A stretch of DNA of 64,000 nucleotides from Gibbula magus (lineage: Eukaryota > Mollusca > Gastropoda > Trochida > Trochidae), in NCBI GenBank assembly GCA_936450465.1, contig OW388302.1, positions 57,290,459 through 57,354,458 on the forward strand, read 5' to 3'. Both the position numbers and the translations under genes were made by a program. Shown piece by piece: positions 18,240 through 30,327 of this stretch; positions within the stretch are counted from its first letter, which is position 1, and each line of letters begins with the position of its first letter. Under the pieces are notes generated by a model. The model was not told the origin of the DNA, ran no database searches, and worked only from the letters and a program-made list of their open reading frames with translations.

Positions 18240-20980
18240 GATTACTCACAGATTATGGTTCAGAGACAAATAAACAGACAAATGTAAATCTTAAATTACA
18301 AATATACAAATGAAACCACAGAAATTGTAATGAAAACACACATTCAACAAATGATTTGGACACCAAACCGGACTCATTCTGTAACAAGACAAGTTGAAAT
18401 GATTGACATAAAAACACAAGTTTTAAAATAAATTTACAGATAAATATTTCCTCATTGATTTACATTAACATATGTACTTTTTAATTAACTGAATTCAAGA
18501 TCTTACAACTAATAACTCTGACATGTAATGAGAAAGGAATTTAAAAAAAACCCAAACAAACCAGAAACATTACTGTAACAACTTTATGTACTCTCCTCAA
18601 ACAGAGGTGACTCAATTCTTTGATCCTAACCTCTGTGGCATATGGACCATATTTCCCTGGTAATGGAAGTTTGTAATACTGGTAACGTCCTTATTTTTAT
18701 CCAATCAAACATTGTTTTACATCTGCGACCCATTCAATAACATATTTATAAAAGAAGTGAGTCCTTTGCTATGTCGCTAGTGAACACACGTCAGATACCA
18801 AAACAAATCACAAGTTTCATAAATATTGTATTGAACGAGATCAAGTTTAATACTTAATTAATTACTCACTAATTTAAATCAAGTTAAATGTCAATAAATC
18901 CCTGATCTGATACTTGCCTTTCACTGACATTGTGACGTCATATCTTAACCAATCACCAGTACACGATGTAATAACATTGTAGATTTATTAAACACGGATA
19001 TCGTCAACATGTTAACAAGTCATCTGAGATTACCCTGTCAATAAATGATAACAAGTTTCATGTAAAGACTTTATGTTCTACTGGACAAAATAAGTTAGGA
19101 ATATTTTATTTTCTATGATTGATATTTTATTTTTTTGCAATGAAGAAATATTAAAGTTCTCATAATTTCAAAATTTTAAAATATCCCTTACTAGATTTGT
19201 CCGGTATATAAACAATGACTCATTTTCTATGTGACTTGTTTTAGTGGCATTCTAGACATTGAGGTGATGGATGGCGAGGATAATGTCATGGACAAACAAC
19301 GTCTTTTATTCTGCGTAGGAGACCTTTGACACAGATTCTAATGTCTTTCTAAGCAAGTGATGTATCCTACATTTCTACTCGTACAACAAGAGCGATAACA
19401 TCTACAAAAGTTCTTTTGTATTTTCGGGATCATTTAACCCGATAACGATAAAAATGTTTTCCATATACAAAAATGATGCAAACCATTCACCACATTTCAT
19501 TGCATTTTGAAGCATTTGCCTCCAAAAAAAATCGAAAATAACTTGCATAAAAAAACCCATAAAATTGTCTTGAAATAACAAATTCACAATCTTAAAAGAA
19601 ATCTTTCACCAAAATTTCAGAATTATTTCACATAATTTAAAGGTAAACACCTTCCCTGTAAAACAATGATTAAAAACTTTCAAAATAGATTCTCCATCTA
19701 CCAGAAACAATTCTCAAGAACTCTATTGCTTTTCAATATGTTCTATTTACATGAAATTTTATTTGAAAACAATAATTATAACATAACTTTCTGCAAAGAT
19801 ACAATTAAACCATTCACCAAAGTTGAACAGGTGAAAATGAAAGTTGATATCAATGAAAACAACAAACTTTTTTATGATGATGATAATTATTGCAGTGTCA
19901 ACTAAAATGATGAAAGGGGCGATCGATAAAATAAGTTAAAATACTTGTTACAGGCCAGTTATAGGTCAATAACCCATTGTTTGTGTTCTACATAAACTCA
20001 CTACACTTTATCTCTAGGATCTGATGGCGTTCTTTGTACAAACCAACTACCACATTAAAATCAGATAATTTTGATCAGAGTACTGTTCAGCAGATGTCAT
20101 GTCCTTCAACCTTTTCTGTAACCTTTCATCTTCTATATATTCAACCAATCACAGACCTGCATTCAAATGGTATTGTGCCAACAATTTCCATGTCACTCCA
20201 TTGATTGGCTGGAATGAAAGGTCAGAGAAAAGACACAACCCTAGCTGAGTAGTACTCCGATCGAAACTTAGTTTTACATTCAGTAATTTTACTATGAATG
20301 TTAAATGTCATTGATTTGTACAAAGCCAGCCCTCATCAAATCAAACAGAATCAATGTGAAAATACATACATCATTTGGAAATATATTAGTTTAGTAAAAT
20401 ATTGCCACAATTGACAAATATTTTTAACTTGTTGTTGTCTAACTATTGATGTGGAAATGATGCAATGTAATATGAAGTTCCAAGAACCTAGAGAACAACC
20501 ATAGTAAAATTATAAATGTCCCATTTAATGCCAAACATCCATGAATAAAATAATCAGAGACGTACATCTAAAAGATAAACAGTTGCGTCTATAAGGATAC
20601 ATTCCCTTCGTGTGTTCCAAAAACATTGCTACAACTGTTCTGCTTTCGTAAAAAGGGAGTTATATTTGGGAAAAGGTCTAAGGAACGTGCAATGTGTTGA
20701 AAGTAAAATGATGAATGTCACATTTAATGCCAAACATCCATGAATAAAATAATCAGAGACAAACAGAGATAAACAGTTGCATCTGTAAGGATACGCTCCC
20801 TTCGCGTGTTCCAAAAACATTGCTACAACTGTTCTGCTCTCGTAAAAAGGAGTAATAGTTGTGAAAAGGTCAAAGGTTACTTCCTGAGTGTGTAGTGTGT
20901 TGAAAGTAATTACCAATAAATATTCTGCCAGATGGAAATATATTGATCTTGAAGACAACAAGGTTGTTCTATTGAAATTA
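18240..20980. other. Gene-poor AT-rich stretch with one 200-bp duplication
   Basis: No exon is supported. An approximately 150-200-bp segment at about 20515-20660 (atttaatgccaaacatcc, tccaaaaacattgctacaac, ctgctttcgtaaaaaggg) is repeated at about 20715-20855 with minor differences. The rest shows no structure I can name. Confidence 0.4.
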
Positions 20981-20985
20981 TAGAG

Positions 20986-21153
20986 ATGACGAAACTTAAG
21001 TTTCTTGTTTGGCTGTCGGTTGCTATCATGGATGCTCTTGTCGTCTCACCTCATCAAGAAGCGGTCAGAGCTCAAACAAACTCTGAACACTGCTCAATGG
21101 CGCTCCAGTCGTTTGGAGTTCTCAGAGTGCAATTCCGAAAGCAGAGCAGCTGA
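20986..21153 (+). CDS. Possible short secreted-peptide ORF or frame-broken first exon
   Basis: ATG at 20986 opens 55 codons beginning MTKLKFLVWLSVAIMDALVV, a convincing signal-peptide-like start (basic n-region, hydrophobic core, possible cleavage before PHQEAV), and stops at TGA 21151-21153. The +1 frame stays open beyond it (AADMNTDKSYKFEDISSTLI) to a good donor, GGG|GTGAGT, at 21233/21234. Either this is a very small secreted peptide, or one exon with a frame error, or chance. No homologue is recognised. Confidence 0.3.
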   Translation: MTKLKFLVWLSVAIMDALVVSPHQEAVRAQTNSEHCSMALQSFGVLRVQFRKQSS

Positions 21154-21464
21154 TATGAACACTGACAAATCCTACAAATTCGAGGATATCTCCTCTACCC
21201 TGATTGGTCTCTTCAGTATGTTCCTGCGTCGGGGTGAGTTTACGGAGGTACGAGCGATACCATCAAACAGTGTCAATGATATTTGGCGTCACAGATTGAA
21301 ACATCTGGCTTCAGCCCCTGAAAATTTGTGTTAATTAATGAATTGGTGTGTATTATCAAGTGCAGAGGACCAGAAAGCTATTAATGATGTGACTACGTTG
21401 TAATGAATGATTGATAATGAACCTAGTTCAACAAGTTATTACTTACATGTCCCGGGGTCCTCTC

Positions 21465-21945
21465 TACTTAATTGTAGTAACCCTGCAAAACCATATTCTC
21501 AGATCCTTTTGTAATGAATGACCAATGATGATTATTTAAAATACACTAACCTTATATCTCATCAACTGACACTTGTAGTAACCCTGCAAAAACATATTCT
21601 CAGATCCTTTTGTAATGAATGACCAATGATGATTATTAAAAATACACTAACATTAAAGGGACACCACGGCAAGGATAAAGATGAGATCAGATTTATCTAC
21701 ATATGCTGTGTAGTGTGTCTGTTAGGAAGTCACGCTTTGCTTCACTGTATACATGGAGTTGATTTTGTTACCAATTACATGAGGGTGACTGTATTGGGGG
21801 TCTGACTCTTTAGCAGACACTCTAATCAGCATAAATAGATAAATCTGATCTCATTTTTATCCTCTACGCAGTGTCCCTTTAAATCTCAACTGACACTTGT
21901 AGTAACCCAGTAAAAGTATATTCTCAGATCCATGTGACCATATAA
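21465..21945. repeat. Three direct repeats (about 105 bp) split by a MITE
   Basis: The phrase gtagtaaccctgcaaaa, then atattctcagatccttttgt, occurs at 21475, 21574 and 21897 (last copy altered). The third unit is separated from the second by the TTAA MITE at 21653-21882. The neighbouring unit shows the uninterrupted order (ctaaccttatatctcatcaactgac), so the insertion happened after the repeats formed. Confidence 0.75.
21653..21882. mobile_element. TTAA MITE, family AGGGACAC, copy 2
   Basis: TTAA at 21653-21656 and 21879-21882 flank AGGGACACCACGGCAAGG and CCTCTACGCAGTGTCCCT. Inner segments gagatcagatttatctacat and gatagataaatctgatctca are also paired, so most of the element can fold back. It is inserted within a local direct repeat, which shows the empty-site order. 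Confidence 0.88.
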
Positions 21946-22464
21946 ACGTGATGTGAATTTGGTGAAGCTTTATTATTGCAGTGTGTCCCTATAATTGCAT
22001 ATAGATCCTAACATCTGACGACACTAACGGTCAAGGAAGATATTTTGTCCACCTCAAAATATAACTTGCAAGTACCAGTGATAAGGCGATATGATTGGGC
22101 TGATGAGATTAACTATATGGAACAACCACTCCCACATATACTGTACCAAGCGTGAATTGCCGGGTACGACAAGGTGAAAAGATAAGCTGATGACACACTA
22201 ATGATATGATATAACCACTGTCCCACATAGAACTGAGGAAGCCAGAGGAAGTGATGTACTTATAGTGAGTGAGGTGACATGATCTGCTTTAGCAGAGCTG
22301 ATGAGATTAATGACATGGAACTACCGCTCCTCTTGTCCAGCAAAACATCTCACCTGTGCTGAGGTGAACGCTGCACCTACTGTGAGACGAAGTGAACGGA
22401 GCTTCCAAAGTAAAATACCTCTAAACATTTTACAAAAAGAAAGTCGGTATCTTTATGTCAAAGG

Positions 22465-22625
22465 AATGCATTGAAACCTGTGAGCATTGGCAGGAACTAG
22501 CGGGAGTGGTACTACTCTGTTGAGTTAGCTTGTATCATTGCATAAACTTCTGAACATAACTTGTTCACTAGGGTAGGTCATGTTACAAAGTCCTGGTAGG
22601 ATTAGAACCCAAATCCCTTGATGAT
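22465..22625 (+). mobile_element. Diverged SINE-like copy related to 7820-8110
   Basis: It shares gaaacctgtgagcattggc, aactagcggg, gtggtactac and a tail with tggtaggattagaaccca, a decayed B-box-like segment, with the better preserved element in the HDGF-like gene. Confidence 0.45.
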
Positions 22626-23249
22626 GAAGCCACTACGTAATCCTGAATTAACACTTCGGCTCTCTTGGTACAAAACCATTTTGAATGTCCAATTTCAAGG
22701 AACTACACAAGGGAAATTGGTGTTATGGCATCTGGCTAAGCAAAGGCTGTCTAGTCCCGTGTCCAAAACTGCTAGTGCCAGTGAAAACACACCATGTGCT
22801 GGATCTCACTAGAATTAGCGCTCTTGAACACGCCTCAGGTACATTCTACGACCAGCGGTTAAAATTACTTGAGACGTTAAACTACAACTCAGTGGAGCAG
22901 GTAATGAAGATGGTGTGATGAGAAATGAAACCCAAATCCTGCAGCAAGATGACATCTCTACCATGAGAGACGATGCTGGTAAGTTATCACAATACATGTC
23001 CCAACAACTTGGTCATCATATCTGCATATTGTAAATTTCTCATCACTAATATTTTTGCATAAATTGATTTGAAATTTCACCAAGTCATTCATCAATGCTT
23101 GTTAGTTGTAAAATAGTCACAGCTCAAACCGCAATTTACTAGAAAATCACTGATGCGAAATTAGCAGATAAACATACTTAGTTGAATACCAGCTGCAATT
23201 AACAAATTACAAGAACTCTAAATTTCAAACACTTAGCCAATCAGGTACG

Positions 23250-23345
23250 TCTATTTCGCAAAGTTATGATAAAAGTCCCTATGAATTGGTTAAAAATCTT
23301 CGCAAAGTTATGATAAAAGTCCCTATGAATTGGTTAAAAATCTTC
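23250..23345. repeat. 43-bp tandem duplication
   Basis: The segment cgcaaagttatgataaaag, then tccctatgaattggttaaaa, occurs twice in succession downstream of the MIF4G-domain gene. Confidence 0.8.
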
Positions 23346-23579
23346 AACTGGCAGATACACAATACATGTGCGTTAGCAAGGCTCCCTGAAGTTCTTCAAA
23401 TATCCAAATTAGGGCTTGGTATAGCTCACCCAGTGGATGGGCCAGGGTGGAAAGACACTAGTCACTAATCGATGAATTATTCCAGCCGGTTTGTCATTGC
23501 AGTCTCAAGATTATCTCGACTCTTGTTGGCAGGGTAGACGTAGAACATCCGTTTCACAACACAGGAACAGTTCCAAGTC

Positions 23580-26500
23580 TCAGACGACCATCCCGGCGAG
23601 AATATCGGCCGTTGTATCACAGTAGAAGCGAGTAGTGTCATTGGGAAGGTCGTCAAACTTCCGCAGATAAGTTTCAAGGATCTCCAGAAGGGTACATCGC
23701 ATCCTCGGTGATGTTCTGTAAAGTGAAAGTTGACATTGTAAGAACAAAACAAAGAGCTGCTGGGGATAAAAACAATGACGAAGTAGTGAACTGCTTATGT
23801 AACAGTAGTCCTGGTACCATGTTTACCTTCCAGCCAGCCTGGAAATACAGCATTGCTGTACAATCGAGCAAAAATCCCCCAAATAACCTGATGTTCTAAC
23901 AACATGGAGACTTCCTCACAGGTCACAACTTGTGCAAGTCCTCAATCATCAGCTAATTCAAGCCTTGCAGCAATTTGTCACCTTCTCTGTGCCAGCTTGT
24001 CAGTGTGCTACACATGAACTTGATAGTCCATTTTAATTGTAAAACTTAATCCGGGAACTAAAACCAACATGGCGACCTCTAGTTCATGTCGACTGCAGGA
24101 TCTGCTTTCCGTGGGCACAGTCATTTTCATCATTAAACAAATTGAAAGATGTTTCCGATACGTTGGAGGTTCAAACTGCAGCAAGGCTTGAATTAGCCAG
24201 TGATGGAGACTGACGTAAGTTGACAACTTATGAATTGCAACAAACTGCCGCAAGGCTTGAATTAGCCAGTGATGGAGACTGACGTAAGTTGACAACTTAT
24301 GAATTGCAACAAACTGCCGCAAGGTTTGAATTAGCCAGTGATGGAGACTGACGTAAGTTGACAACTTATGAATTGCAACAAACTGCCGCATGGTTTGAAT
24401 TAGCCAGTGATTGAGACTGACGTAAGTTGACAAGTTATGAATTGCAATAAACTGCAGCAGGGATGTCTTAGGGTAAATTGACAAGAAAGATGACTTAAAG
24501 GATGAAATAACTAAACTATACTCAACTAACACTATCTCCACAGGAAGCATACCTACCCTTTATTGATGATTTTCGTCCTCACTTTCTCCATGAGTTTATT
24601 GAGTCGTTCACTTCCAACAGACTCCAAATCCTTGCCGATATTCTGCAGCTGGTCAACACACAATCATAGAGTTTTACACAAACACGTCATATCTGACATT
24701 GAATATTTGGGATCAAACTATCCGCAAACTATTTAGTGGTATGGACACCCTCAGAGTCAGGCCCCTATCAGCAACTGTCCCAACAGCTTAACCACTTAGT
24801 CACAAAGACCTCAACAAAAACATGGCCCAACAAGTAGAGCCGACAATATCCAGTGTCCAGCGGATAAAGTGAGTAAGGTAAACAATGATTCAAAGCTTTA
24901 TTCTTTAACCGATCCTTTAGCAGTTACATTTTTGTGTTGAAAATTATTGTAAACAATTCAAATCATTGGTACTGAATTGACGCAGCTGAAGAACATTTGA
25001 AGCTGTATTGAACTCAGCATTATGGTTTTCAAGAGCTGGTCTAGAATCAGAAATGAAATTGTAAATTGTATTTCTATGGAAACCACAAACAAAACTAAGT
25101 TAAAAACCCCAAAAGGCACATCTTCACACATAATTGTTAGTTGCCTTCAAAGGAAACGGCTAATGTGTATCAAAGTTACCTGTAATAAGATAAATTCACA
25201 CTCGTCGGCGCTATTTTCTGTCTCCTCATCCAGAACTAGTTCTACACTCTCACACACAGGCCCGACCAGCGGTTTGAAGAGCTCGCCGGACGCTGTACGC
25301 ATATGTGCAAACATCTGACACAAAGTGCCCAGGAAACACTGGAACTTGCTGGAGGACGCCTTGCGTACCTCTTCTTTCTCTGGAAACAAAAAGTACATTT
25401 GTCAAAGATTATCGTCACAACAATTTCCTACTTGATTACTCAGATAAAAAATCCAGTGTCCAATCTAGAACTATAATTGGAGGGGGGAATATGTATTCGA
25501 CTTCTAAATGCCCTTCCAAGATTCAAGTTATGTAGCTGTAAATCAATGCACTATTATTACCTTTAAAGTCCTTCTGCAGGAGAGACAACACACAGTTCCG
25601 GAACTTGGTCCCTTCCACCTCCAGACTACACAGCTGGCCACAGATGATGGCCCCGAACTTCACAAAGTTCCGATCTTCAAGGCACTTCATGTAGATAAGG
25701 TCTGCGATCTTCTTCAGATCGTCCCCGGTCTGCGCGGCGTCGGTGGACATCTGGCGGATGTTGCCCAAATCCTGTTCCTCATCCTCCTCGGAGAGCTGCA
25801 GTTTCTGTAGCACCTCCTCCACCTGGGAGATGGACACCTTGCTCCGAGCGGTGATCACGACATCTCCTTCCTCTTTCTTCTTACTCTTTTCCTCCTCCGC
25901 ACTGCGGATCTGTCAAAATTATATCGAAATATGAATTGACAAAATAAAGCCTTGTGTTGTTCCAAGGTGATCAGCTGTCCTTTTGGCCAGTTTTGAAGAA
26001 ATGTGCAATTGTAAAGACTATAAGAATCCAAATTCTCTAGATTTTAAGGGACACAAAGCCAATGGTAGGGGTGACTATTGACTCACAAGGGACACAATTT
26101 ATATTATTACTCTGTAGGAAATGTACTTTCGGTGTCGCTACCAAGCCCTCAACGTGACCGTTAAGTCTGTACTTCCTGTGTTCAGGTATAACAAACACAT
26201 TCACAGCTCTATAATGTTTACATTATGCAGAAAATAGCAATTACTTTTTAAAAAAGAGGAATGTAGTCTAGTAGCTTAATCTACTTATAAAAAATTTTGA
26301 CAACGAAGGCATATTAGCTAAGGAACAGATCTCACAGACTGATAAGAGTAGGGAAGCTAGCGTGTGTAGGCTCGCTGCTAGTTTGTGAGTTTCAAAAATA
26401 AGAACAAAAATAACTTACATGTCCCAGTTTGATCAGCAAAGCCTGAAACAGAACATTAAATGTAAAATCTTATTTCTCTCTGATATTATCATTACTAAAT

Positions 26501-27394
26501 GAATTGGTCATGTCTTGTAAAGCAACAACTGTTTTCTGTACAAGTTCCATTTTCTACTTGCATAATTGCACAAATAGCAACAAGTGACTGTACTAATAGT
26601 TGCAACAATGCAATACCTATTATTCCAAATTTATTGCAATTCTTCACCAAGATTAAAATTCATTCTGTCTTTAATAGACTTATTAACCAAACTAGTCTAC
26701 CGTAAGAGATTCGTAGTGCAGTGGCGTTGATCATTTTCAGCTTACTCAGTAAAGTGCAGTATTTCCTGAATCTACTATCTCAACGTTTTGACCATCGAAT
26801 TAATAACCTGTACATATTGCCACTTCAAACACCAGTGTTGTTCCTAGGTGATCTGCAGAGGGGGTCATTTTGGCAATTTCTGAACAAGTGGGATCCTTTG
26901 CAATGGTAAAAGTATCCTACTTCTCCAAACTTTAAGGGCCACCACGCCAAAAAGGTGAGCAAATGTCCCCAAGACCACCTCTAGGAACAACACTGGTCAA
27001 ATCAATGTATTCGTAATGATAATAGTTAATGTTAGTCTTCAACTAAATGTGAATCAAACAATTTACGATCATAATGTAATATAACAAATTCTATAACAAA
27101 GGAAAATGACAACGAAATAAAAAAAAGTCTTCAAATCAACAGCTCTTTGTAGTAACATTAAAACATCACAATGGAAGAGTGGTGATCGAAAACCGGACAA
27201 GTTCATGTTATGAAGCCATGTGACTGCATTTCTTTATGACGATAAATGTGATACAATCTACAAAAAGATAACCCAAAATATTTTAATTAATTTTTCATAA
27301 TTTAAATCACCTCATAGTCACCCCCTCCAGGCGTTACCGGGGTAACGTTGCTGGAAAGAATGCCGCGGCCTCTTCCTCTGCTTCTGCCCGCCAT
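23580..27394 (-). CDS. MIF4G-domain protein (CTIF/MIF4GD/PAIP1-like)
   Basis: Six exons with matching phases give a complete 294-residue protein: 27394-27311, 26442-26419, 25909-25561, 25379-25180, 24648-24557, 23715-23580 (TGA 23582-23580). The N-terminus is an Arg/Gly stretch (MAGRSRGRGRG), then a Lys/Glu-rich linker. From about residue 90 comes an all-helical MIF4G-type domain: KKIADLIYMKCLEDRNFVKF, then GQLCSLEVEGTKFRN, FQCFLGTLCQMFAHMRTA, ECEFILLQLQNIGKDLE, ending RMRCTLLEILETYLRK. That order resembles MIF4GD/SLIP1 and the domain of CTIF and PAIP1, which bridge mRNA-bound proteins to eIF4A/eIF3. The length is near MIF4GD plus an N-terminal extension, much shorter than vertebrate CTIF. 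A cytoplasmic role in translation is inferred from family. The start fits a TISU element. Exon 2 is only 24 nt. The last intron carries a 69-bp tandem repeat. Confidence 0.85.
24175..24460. repeat. 69-bp tandem repeat, about 4 copies, intronic
   Basis: The unit aggcttgaattagccagtga, then tggagactgacgtaagttg, then acaacttatgaattgcaaca is repeated about four times. Because 69 is divisible by three, it creates a spurious 180-codon open frame on the minus strand. It sits in the last intron of the MIF4G-domain gene. The core gccagtgatggagac also occurs singly near 40.62 and 56.77 kb, so the array was amplified from a dispersed repeat. Confidence 0.85.
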
Positions 27395-27399
27395 CTTGG
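27383..27399 (-). promoter_or_regulatory. TISU/YY1-like translation initiator
   Basis: The MIF4G-domain gene starts in tccaagATGGCGGGC. This matches the TISU consensus (SAASATGGCGGC) at all but the last position and also a YY1 site. TISU elements lie within a short 5' UTR, usually under about 30 nt, and support scanning-free initiation. The transcript start here is not known. Confidence 0.5.
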
Positions 27400-28680
27400 A
27401 TTTTTCCTGTCGGTGCAAACATCATTTGAACCCCATGAAATATGAACCGGGGTCATTTAGTTTATTTGAACTTCGTAACTTGACTTTTACTGTTAAATCC
27501 CGAATCTGGTTTTAATTACAACTAAGAATAACGTTATCCATGATTTTACTAAATAATAATAATATGTTACTTTATATTATACGCTAGACAATGAAAGACA
27601 TTTCTTGTCGAATAACATCGACCATAGCATGCATTTCTTTCCATATCTCATTGAGTGAAGTAGGAAATTTACTGTATTAGATTTTCGGTGGTGAAATACG
27701 ATGTTGATCGGTTAGATAAAATCCGTATTTTCACTGAGTGATATATAGAGATTATTACCCGAGGAAGTGTGTCATATGACTTTTACGAAACGAGTGTGAA
27801 TTTTTGTATTGCCCGAGCGAAAGCGAGTTTCGTGAAAGTCGTTCCAAAAAAGTAAACAGTTTTTACTACTATAACACTATATCCAACTATAAGAATGTCC
27901 TTTTTGTTCAATATCTAAGTGACATTTCTTCTATAATGATGGTCAACCAAGATTAATTTCTGAACATTTTCGGAATTTAAAAATTATTTCACCTTTTGGC
28001 TTGGCTTTTTAAACTTCAAATAAATGTTGTACAACCTGGACACATGTAGGTGTATCTTTTTTAAAATTTATTCTAAAGTGTTCGGCTCGATCAGAGCAAA
28101 TATTAATGTTGTTGTTCCTGGACCCAAGTTAAGCTGAACTTATTACACATTTCAGTTACTTTAAAATATTTTTTCTGCTTAAATGGTTTAATCGCCTTTC
28201 TATTCAAAAATTTTCATCATATCTTGTCATGTTGTGGGTCAAACTTTCAACAATAATACCCATTCTTATTAACATGTGTATTTTTGCAGATTCCATACAG
28301 TGTTGACCATGTTAATGTCATGTTTTCAATTTGATCATTGTTCTCTAGCAGCCAGCTATGTTTGAACTCAATTCCATTTTTTCGAAGTTATCTTTTATTG
28401 TCATCTTCAAAATTACTTTGTTTTTCTAAAGCTTAGGTATATATCATCGATCTATATTGACGATCCACTGTGACACTGTGTGTAAGTGCGTTTATACTCG
28501 TTTCAAATTTTCAAATTGTGTTTCTTTTTCGGCTCAGATAACATAAGTGCATAAAAACTATATAATTCTATGTTTCAAAATATCCTTTCCTTTTTGTCTT
28601 AAAATATACTTCTTTGTTTCTCTCTCTCTTGTTTTCCATCACAATTAAGTGATGTAACATTGTTATAATTTTGATCACGC
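27395..28680. other. Intergenic AT-rich stretch
   Basis: No exon is supported. At 27765-27845 there is a diverged copy of the foldback repeat better preserved at 38850-38960 (catatgacttttacgaaacg ... cgagtttcgtgaaagtc). Otherwise nothing is recognised. Confidence 0.45.
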
Positions 28681-29179
28681 GATACATCCATTGTATTGTT
28701 TGGGATCACATATGCCAAACGTTATAAATTGTGTTATGCTATCGCGAGAAGTACTGACTGTTACCGAACATTGCCATTTTGATCTTAGTTGACTCAGTAT
28801 ACGGACGATATAAAGATAAACGTATTGATTTCTGATCGAAAACCGGACAATGCACCGTGTGTGGCGAGCGTCAATTAGTCAAACGTAATTTTGGAAACTT
28901 ATTTACAACAGACGAAAAGAAAACTTTGGGTTAATTTAAAAAAGAAAGATTTATAACTACTGTGCATGTAAATGGAACGTGTATTTTCGAATTATGCACA
29001 AGTATTATGATGTTACTCGATTTTAATTGGAAACTAGTAATTATTTTATATATATATGGCAATTGGGGATGAGTATGCAAGTTGAGTGAAATTATTTGAA
29101 CTGATATTACCACGTATGGTGGGTTGGCATGTATTAAATCCAAATATAAGCTTATGAAACACAATGGATGTACCTTTAA
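28680..29179. mobile_element. TTAA MITE, family AGGTACATCC, copy B
   Basis: The left end is eroded (gatacatccattgtattgtt, no TTAA). The right end reads cacaatggatgtaccTTTAA with TTAA at 29176-29179. The body matches copies A and C (ccaaacgttataaattgtgt, gatttctgatcgaaaaccgg). Confidence 0.8.
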
Positions 29180-29233
29180 AATCATTGTGAATAGTTTGTA
29201 CCCATGCAGTTGTGATCCGCAATAGGCAAGTGA

Positions 29234-29379
29234 GAGATATACCCATACTTTTCCGAGTGTATCGAATGATACCCTACACTTTTCCCCGTAGGGCCCTTAC
29301 GAGGCGGAGCCGAGTAAGGCTCCAACGGGGAAAAGTGTAGGGTATCATTTGATACACGAGGAAAAGTATGGGTATATCT
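29234..29379. repeat. Long inverted repeat (foldback)
   Basis: The left arm gatatacccatacttttcc, then accctacacttttccccgt, is mirrored by the right arm acggggaaaagtgtagggta, then gaggaaaagtatgggtatat. Arms are about 53 nt with a few mismatches, and the loop is GC-rich (gaggcggagccgagtaaggc). Confidence 0.85.
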
Positions 29380-29382
29380 GTC

Positions 29383-30095
29383 TTATACCCCACTTACGGT
29401 CGAGTGTAAGCGGATACTATTTCATAATATTTCTAAACAAATACAGCTGTAAACAAGCTTGTGCATGGAACGCACAACCCAAATACGGCCTCGTCTGTGA
29501 CAACGCAGTCCGTGCTGCGTTGTATGGTTACCCATGTTTGGGGCTCGATATCTAATTGATATGGCCCAATGACGGCATAGTCAACGCAGATGCACGTGCA
29601 TCTTGCTGAAATGTACAGCTAACGCTATAAACAGCATGGCCTATGTCAACGCAGCCAAAGTTTAGAGAAAACAGAAACAACTTTAAGTATGTTAAGACAT
29701 TTTGCACCCAAAATTAACTTACATTCTTATATAAAAAGAAAAACATAAATTTGTGGTATTATTTCACGCAATATTAGAACCTTATTCATTTGGTCATGAA
29801 AAAATGTTTAGAGTTTCAACTGGCTTCGTGGTGTAATGGTTAGGTCGTTCGGCCAACAGGACACGGGTTCGATCCCAGGTTCCCTATATGTTCATTTATA
29901 ATCTGACATTTTATAAAGTATCATCACTTAGAATTTGGAAAGTTAGAAAATTGACTACATTGTTTCTCAGTTGTTAAAAAGTGTAGGTATATTAGAAAAG
30001 TGTAGGTATATCAGAAATAGTATAGGTGTATCGGCTAATACACCTACACTAGTAACAAAAGAAACCATGGCAACGAGACCGGAAGTGGGGTATAA
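29383..30095. mobile_element. Element bounded by ttataccccactt inverted ends
   Basis: The left end TTATACCCCACTTACGG and right end CCGGAAGTGGGGTATAA are near reverse complements about 710 bp apart. Inside lie a tRNA-like segment (29822-29885) and tandem aagtgtaggtatatYagaa units (29975-30030). No coding frame is seen. The foldback immediately to its left may be part of the same unit. Confidence 0.55.
29822..29885 (+). other. tRNA-like sequence (SINE head or pseudo-tRNA)
   Basis: GGTGTAATGGTTAGG resembles an A box and CGGGTTCGATCCCAGG a B box about 35 nt later. The outer ends (ggcttcg / ggttccc) do not form a full acceptor stem, so it is more likely a Pol III-derived SINE head than a functional tRNA gene. 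Confidence 0.4.
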
Positions 30096-30327
30096 TGCTA
30101 CATTATCTCAATGTCACGTGTTACTATTATAATGGTTTTGTCATTAAAACTGTAATTGCTTGTGTGAATAAGTGCAATATTACTAAATACATACGAACTA
30201 AAACAAAAACAAAATGTTCAACATTCTATAAACTGAAATCAACAGTATCATGTTTTATTGCAATGAATCTTTATATTATTTAAAATCTAAATTACAAGCA
30301 GGTGTGTCAGGTTCATCAATAAAACTC

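Noticed and set aside
24008..24550. 180-codon minus-strand frame with repeated HKLSTYVSLHHWLIQ
   Set aside because: Produced by the 69-bp tandem repeat within the last intron of the MIF4G-domain gene; flanking exons splice across it.
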